Source: Massilia arenae (GTDB lineage: Bacteria; Pseudomonadota; Gammaproteobacteria; Burkholderiales; Burkholderiaceae_D). Taken from it: 64,000 bases of DNA. The DNA lies in NCBI RefSeq assembly GCF_008014745.1, contig NZ_VPFD01000029.1, forward strand, positions 1,006-65,005, in the 5' to 3' direction. This document shows, in pieces, positions 60,167-64,000 of the stretch (position 1 is its first letter; each line of letters opens with the position of its first letter). Below the pieces are notes generated by a model that saw nothing but the letters and a program-made list of their open reading frames with translations, did not search any database and was not told the DNA's origin. The translations under genes and the position numbers were made by a program.

Positions 60167-60188
60167 TCCGCGGCAGCGACAATGGCGC

Positions 60189-61220
60189 ATGACCGCCACG
60201 CCCCCATCTGCCATCGACGCCAGCACAGAGCGCACCCGGACCGTCGACATCGTGGTCTACCCCGGCTTCAAGGCGATGGAGGCGGTCGGGCCGATGTCGG
60301 TGTTCGAGTACGCCAACCTGCATCTCGCCCGGCGTGGCCGCCCGCCCGGCTACGACGTGCGCATTGCATCGAGCCGTCTCGGAACCGTAGCATCGGATAC
60401 CCTGATGTCGCTCGAAGCGACCAAGGTCTTGAACACACTGGCCCTGCCCGACAGCGCGATCGTGGTCGGCGCCCGCCATATCGAGACGGCGCTGGCGGAC
60501 GGCGCCGCGATCGTCGACTGGGTGGCGGCGGCCTGCCCCCGCATCGAACGCCTGGCCTCGCTCTGTTCGGGCGCCTTCTTTCTCGCCGCCGCCGGCGTGC
60601 TCGACGGCAAGCGCGCCACCACCCACTGGAGCGTGGCCGAGCGCCTGCAGGCGGCCCATCCCGCCATCGCGGTCGAGGCCGACGCGATCTTCATCCGCGA
60701 CGGCAAGCTGTGGACCTCGGCCGGCGTCACCGCCGGCATGGACCTGGCGCTGGCCCTGGTCGAGGAAGATTTCGGCCGCGACCTGGCGCTCGAGGTGGCC
60801 ACCGAGATGGTGGTCTACCTGAAGCGCCCCGGCGGCCAGTCGCAGTTCAGTTCCTACCTCAAGAGCGAACGCACGGCGCGCCCGAACATCCGCGAATTGC
60901 AAAGCTGGATCCTGGACAATCTGCACGAACGGTTTACGACGGCGCAACTGGCGACCAGGGCGATGATGAGCGAACGCCACTTCGCCCGCGTGTTCCAGCA
61001 GGAGGTGGGGCTTAGCGCCCAGGAATTCATCGAGGCCAGCCGTTTCGAGCGGGCTACCCACCTGCTGGCCGACCTTGCGCTGCCATTGAAGACGGTGGCC
61101 GCGCGCGCCTGCTTCAGCGACGAGGCGCATATGCGGCGGGTGTTCATGAAGAAGCTCGGCATCACGCCGAAGTTGTACCGCGAACGCTTTGCCACGACCG
61201 GGCTCGACAGCGCTGCATGA
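60189..61220 (+). CDS. GlxA-type transcriptional regulator (DJ-1/PfpI plus AraC domain)
   Basis: 343 residues: an N-terminal glutamine-amidotransferase-like domain (about 15-185, LCSGAFFLAAAGVLDGK with the nucleophile-elbow Cys, THW following) and a C-terminal AraC/XylS double helix-turn-helix (about 235-330, RHFARVFQQEVGLSAQEFIE, VAARACFSDEAHMRRVF). Divergent frmA makes a formaldehyde- or C1-responsive role attractive. ATG at 60189 is used; an in-frame start upstream would add about 15 residues. Confidence 0.86.
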   Translation: MTATPPSAIDASTERTRTVDIVVYPGFKAMEAVGPMSVFEYANLHLARRGRPPGYDVRIASSRLGTVASDTLMSLEATKVLNTLALPDSAIVVGARHIETALADGAAIVDWVAAACPRIERLASLCSGAFFLAAAGVLDGKRATTHWSVAERLQAAHPAIAVEADAIFIRDGKLWTSAGVTAGMDLALALVEEDFGRDLALEVATEMVVYLKRPGGQSQFSSYLKSERTARPNIRELQSWILDNLHERFTTAQLATRAMMSERHFARVFQQEVGLSAQEFIEASRFERATHLLADLALPLKTVAARACFSDEAHMRRVFMKKLGITPKLYRERFATTGLDSAA

Positions 61221-61247
61221 GCGCTAACTGAGCGCAAACTGAGCCCG

Positions 61248-61550
61248 TCAGTCGAACGAAACCCGCCGCGCCAGCGGCAAATCCACTACTAAATCGCTGC
61301 GCGCCAGCGCGACACAGGGCAAAATAAACCCTTCCCGCTTCTCGTCGAACGACAGGCCGGGCCACTCGACCGTGTAGGCCACCGTGCCGGCCTGCAGGCG
61401 GCAGATGCAGATGCGGCACGTGCCGTTGCGGCAGGAGCTGGGCGCATCGAACCCGGCCGCCTCCAAAGCCAGCAGCAGGGTCGTGTCTTCCTGCACAGAA
61501 AAACTGGCGCCGAGGGGCGCGAGGGTGACGGTATGGCGAATGGTCGGCAT
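61248..61550 (-). CDS. Plant-type 2Fe-2S ferredoxin
   Basis: 100 residues. Cluster ligands follow C-x4-C-x2-C...C (SSCRNGTCRICICRL and ILPCVA), characteristic of [2Fe-2S] ferredoxins of the adrenodoxin/plant class. ATG at 61550 gives the right length; the open frame reaches 61613 without a better start. No adjacent oxygenase or reductase; convergent with the GlxA-type regulator gene. Confidence 0.87.
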   Translation of the reverse strand: MPTIRHTVTLAPLGASFSVQEDTTLLLALEAAGFDAPSSCRNGTCRICICRLQAGTVAYTVEWPGLSFDEKREGFILPCVALARSDLVVDLPLARRVSFD

Positions 61551-61673
61551 GGTCCGTCGATTGTAGCGCCGGGTGGAACAAAGCGGACGAGTTTGAAGAG
61601 TTCGTTCACGCACAGACCCGGTTGATTCATGTCATTACGCTAAGGTTTCCAGAAGCATATTGCAGGAGACCAT

Positions 61674-62693
61674 ATGAAAAAAGCCACCGCACTGACCCTG
61701 ATCGCCGCCCTTGGAGGCGTTTTCCCTTCCGCCTTCGCGCAACAGCCAGTCGGCCAGCCAGCTCCTGTCCAGCAGCAACAAACTGCAGCGGGAACACCCA
61801 TGCAGGCCGCGCCTGGCGCAGTCCAGGATCCCGCCATCGCCGAACAGGCCGAATTCGAACGCCTGCTGCGGGCCCAGGTGCTGCTCGAACGCCAGTACCT
61901 GTCGCCGGGCGAAATCGACGGCGCCTACGGCTCGAATATGCGGCAAGCCCTGAACACCTTCCAGGCCCAGCGCAATCTCCCCGTCACCGGCAAGCTCGAC
62001 GAAGCCACCTGGAACGCACTGAACACCGATCCCAGCCCGACCCTCGCCGAATACACGATCGAGGCGGAAGACGTGGCCGGTCCCTTCCAGCCGATCCCGG
62101 ACACCATGATGGGCAAGGCCAAGCTGCCCGCGCTCGGCTACGCCACGGCGCTCGAAGGCCTGGGCGAAAAATTCCATGCCAGCCCGGCCCTGCTACAACG
62201 CCTGAACCCCGGCAAATCCCTGTCGCAGGCCGGCGAAAAGATCGTGGTGCCGCACGTGAGCGGCAAGCAACCGCTGGCGCCGGCAGCCAGGGTCGTGGTG
62301 CGCGATTCGACCAAGACCCTGCAGTTGTTTGACGCGGGCGGCCAGTTGCTGGCCCAGTATCCGGTCTCGACCGGCAGCAAGCGCGATCCACTGCCGATCG
62401 GCAACTGGAAGATCAATGGCGTGCACGCCAACCCGGTCTACAACTACAACCCGAAACTGTTCTGGGACGCCAAGCCGGGCGACAGCAAGACGCAAATCAA
62501 GCCAGGCCCGAACAATCCGGTCGGCGTGATGTGGATCGATCTCTCGAAACCGCACTACGGCATCCACGGCACCCCGGTGCCCGGCCACGTGGGCAAGACC
62601 GAGTCGCATGGCTGCATCCGCCTGACCAACTGGAGCGCCGCCGAAGTGGGCGCGGTGGTCGGCGAAGGCACCGAAGTCGAACTCGTCAAATAA
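61674..62693 (+). CDS. L,D-transpeptidase with peptidoglycan-binding domain
   Basis: 339 residues: signal peptide (1-22), Gln/Pro-rich linker, PG_binding_1 domain (about 62-118, GAYGSNMRQALNTFQAQRNL), a LysM-like middle, and a C-terminal YkuD catalytic domain (about 203-338) with His298 in YGIHGT and Cys314 in SHGCIRLTNW. It forms 3-3 crosslinks or attaches proteins to peptidoglycan in the periplasm. The M23 peptidase gene follows 44 bp later. Confidence 0.93.
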   Translation: MKKATALTLIAALGGVFPSAFAQQPVGQPAPVQQQQTAAGTPMQAAPGAVQDPAIAEQAEFERLLRAQVLLERQYLSPGEIDGAYGSNMRQALNTFQAQRNLPVTGKLDEATWNALNTDPSPTLAEYTIEAEDVAGPFQPIPDTMMGKAKLPALGYATALEGLGEKFHASPALLQRLNPGKSLSQAGEKIVVPHVSGKQPLAPAARVVVRDSTKTLQLFDAGGQLLAQYPVSTGSKRDPLPIGNWKINGVHANPVYNYNPKLFWDAKPGDSKTQIKPGPNNPVGVMWIDLSKPHYGIHGTPVPGHVGKTESHGCIRLTNWSAAEVGAVVGEGTEVELVK

Positions 62694-62708
62694 TCTTTGA
62701 ATCAACTC

Positions 62709-62725
62709 CCGGCGCGAGGCGCCGG
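62709..62725 (+). promoter_or_regulatory. Short GC hairpin between the L,D-transpeptidase and M23 genes
   Basis: CCGGCGC-GAG-GCGCCGG, a 7-bp perfect stem with a triloop, without T-run, immediately before the ribosome site of the M23 gene. May modulate expression of the downstream gene; not a convincing terminator. Confidence 0.35.
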
Positions 62726-62737
62726 ACGGAGAACGCG

Positions 62738-63433
62738 ATGAAATGGCTGATGACCTTGATCGTTGGTGCGCTGCTGGGCGCCGGGGTGTTGTTCGTGCTG
62801 CTGAGCGACGATTCCAGCTCGCCGGCGCCGGAGCTGGTCGCCGCGGCGCCACCGGCCTCGAACGCGGGCGGCGTGCCCGCGGCGCAGATCGAGGGCCAGC
62901 TGCCGCCCGCGCCGGTGGTCGAACCGAACCTGCTCGAGGCCGACCTGCCGCTGCGGCCTGAAGTCGCGGAAGGCGCCGCGCCCATGGCGCCTGCCACCGT
63001 GCCCGGCAAGCTGCTGGTGCCGGTCCAGGGCATCAAGTCAGACCAGCTGACCGACACTTTTTACCAGCCACGCGGCGAGCAACGCCAGCACGAGGCGCTC
63101 GACATCATGGCGCCGACCGGCACGCCGGTGCTCGCCGCGGCCGACGGCAAGGTGGTCAAGCTGTTCCAGAGCAAACCGGGCGGCCTGACCGTCTACCAAT
63201 TCGATCCGGGCGAGCAGTACGCCTATTACTACGCCCACCTCGACCGCTATGCCGACAATCTCAAGGAAGGCATGGACGTCAAGCGCGGCGACATCGTCGG
63301 CTACGTCGGCGCGACCGGCAATGCCGACCCGGCCGCGCCGCACCTGCATTTCGCCGTCGTTGCGCTGACGGCCGAGAAGCAGTGGTGGAAAGGCACTCCG
63401 CTCAATCCGTTTCCGCTAATGTCCGACCAGTAG
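62738..63433 (+). CDS. Membrane-anchored M23 metallopeptidase
   Basis: 231 residues: an N-terminal membrane helix (about 4-22), Ala/Pro-rich linker, and an M23 (LytM) domain with zinc ligands His118 and Asp122 (HEALDI), His167 (YYYAHLDRY) and the HLHF motif at 202-205. All catalytic residues are present, so it should cleave peptidoglycan cross-bridges or stem peptides. The 3' end overlaps the convergent M4 gene by 32 bp. Confidence 0.91.
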   Translation: MKWLMTLIVGALLGAGVLFVLLSDDSSSPAPELVAAAPPASNAGGVPAAQIEGQLPPAPVVEPNLLEADLPLRPEVAEGAAPMAPATVPGKLLVPVQGIKSDQLTDTFYQPRGEQRQHEALDIMAPTGTPVLAAADGKVVKLFQSKPGGLTVYQFDPGEQYAYYYAHLDRYADNLKEGMDVKRGDIVGYVGATGNADPAAPHLHFAVVALTAEKQWWKGTPLNPFPLMSDQ

Positions 63434-64000
63434 CCTGCGTACCCGACGGCGCCGGAACCGGCTCGTCGACATCGAGCCCCACATTGATCGCGGCATAGGC
63501 GCGCTGCACTGCGATCACTTCGCGTCCGCCGGCGCCATACAGGTCGCTGGCCGCCTCGATCATCTTGGTGCGTGCGTCGGCATAATTGGTGCTGGACGTG
63601 AACTTGGTCGTGTTGGCGCGGAACCAGATGCGGAAGGCCTTGTCAATGCCGATGCCCGTCATCGCCAGCGGCTGCTTCACCAGATAGCGGCTCCAGGCAT
63701 CGTTGCCATTCTCCGCGCTCGATCCCTTCGCCAGGAAATAGAACATGCGGTTGTTCGGGCCGCTGCTGTAATGGACGTCCAGCCGGCGCAGGCCCGTGCT
63801 CCAGGCGTCGTGACTATTGCCGTCCTTGCTCGGCTTGATCATCCAGCGCAGCGGGGTTCCGGTGCGGCTGATTTCGCTGCCCAGCATCCAGTCGTTGCCG
63901 GTCTCGGGAATCACGTCGCCGGTGCCGCCGCCGCGCGCATAGGCTTCGACCACCTCGCCCGCGATGTCCGAGCTCGATTCATTCAGGCCACCCGGCTCGC
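63402..64000 (-). CDS. M4 (thermolysin) family metallopeptidase, C-terminal part (5' end outside window)
   Basis: Open to the right edge of the window, about 199 residues seen. GGLNESSSDIAGE includes the third zinc-ligand Glu of the NExxSD motif, and GLRRLDVHYSSGPNNRMFYFL carries the His of the substrate pocket. The HExxH motif must lie beyond the edge. Family members are secreted as preproenzymes. The visible C-terminus ends soon after the catalytic domain (SGTQATGRTLAETD), with no obvious C-terminal extension. Confidence 0.85.
   Translation of the reverse strand, partial: EPGGLNESSSDIAGEVVEAYARGGGTGDVIPETGNDWMLGSEISRTGTPLRWMIKPSKDGNSHDAWSTGLRRLDVHYSSGPNNRMFYFLAKGSSAENGNDAWSRYLVKQPLAMTGIGIDKAFRIWFRANTTKFTSSTNYADARTKMIEAASDLYGAGGREVIAVQRAYAAINVGLDVDEPVPAPSGTQATGRTLAETD

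Overview
The window reads as a high-GC betaproteobacterial chromosome, most likely Oxalobacteraceae (Massilia/Telluria-like). This rests on very GC-rich third codon positions, PEP-CTERM secreted proteins, Bug-type binding proteins, a Gram-negative porin ending in Phe, and Burkholderiales-style gene neighbourhoods (tsaB-rimI-UDG, pstSCAB-phoU-phoBR). I saw no rRNA, tRNA or CRISPR array. Assignments come from motif reading alone; no database search was run.

Layout. 1-0.4 kb: 3' end of an IS110-family transposase touching a repeat motif. 0.4-7.1 kb (minus): complete phosphate operon pstSCAB-phoU-phoB-phoR behind two Pho boxes. 7.2-15.4 kb: a small membrane protein, a PilZ protein, radA, alr, lplT, a cluster of inverted repeats (11.87-12.32 kb), then the overlapping minus-strand operon tsaB-rimI-UDG-DUF1853. 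15.4-24.2 kb: a thioredoxin-like protein, a large multi-PAS GGDEF/EAL protein overlapping a Tat-exported molybdenum hydroxylase large subunit, DUF1993, DUF1415/DUF1289 and the lytic transglycosylase mltD. 24.2-32.7 kb: a DEAD-box helicase with a long leader, selD, divergent nhaR/terC, and a minus-strand egtD-egtB-yihY operon (ergothioneine). 33.0-37.0 kb: a five-gene ABC transporter operon whose binding protein resembles the family annotated as putative selenate transporters, 5.6 kb from selD.

37-44 kb: small regulators, an AI-2E family permease, a Ppx/GppA protein, a degenerate GGDEF protein, exoD and two tandem PEP-CTERM paralogues. 44.3-50.3 kb: a coherent citrate/tricarboxylate locus: Bug-family binding protein and porin (minus), TctD/TctE-like two-component system, and a CitMHS symporter (plus). 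The porin and symporter promoters carry the same operator and -10 geometry, and the symporter leader holds a remnant of the porin signal-peptide start. 50.4-51.3 kb: a mazEF toxin-antitoxin module with an unrecognised third gene and lower GC than its surroundings. 51.4-64 kb: a spermidine-synthase-like protein, a CHASE/PAS/GGDEF/EAL protein, several small unknowns, a hydrolase/Kelch pair, divergent frmA and a GlxA-type AraC regulator with a 21-bp-phased direct repeat between them, a ferredoxin, an L,D-transpeptidase/M23 peptidase pair, and a truncated M4 (thermolysin) peptidase.

The most interesting items are the duplicated porin/citM control region with its short leader ORF, the AATKAGGGTCAG inverted-repeat family shared with the IS110 end, the proposed selenium link between selD and the ABC operon, the third gene of the mazEF operon, and the phased operator between frmA and the GlxA-type regulator.
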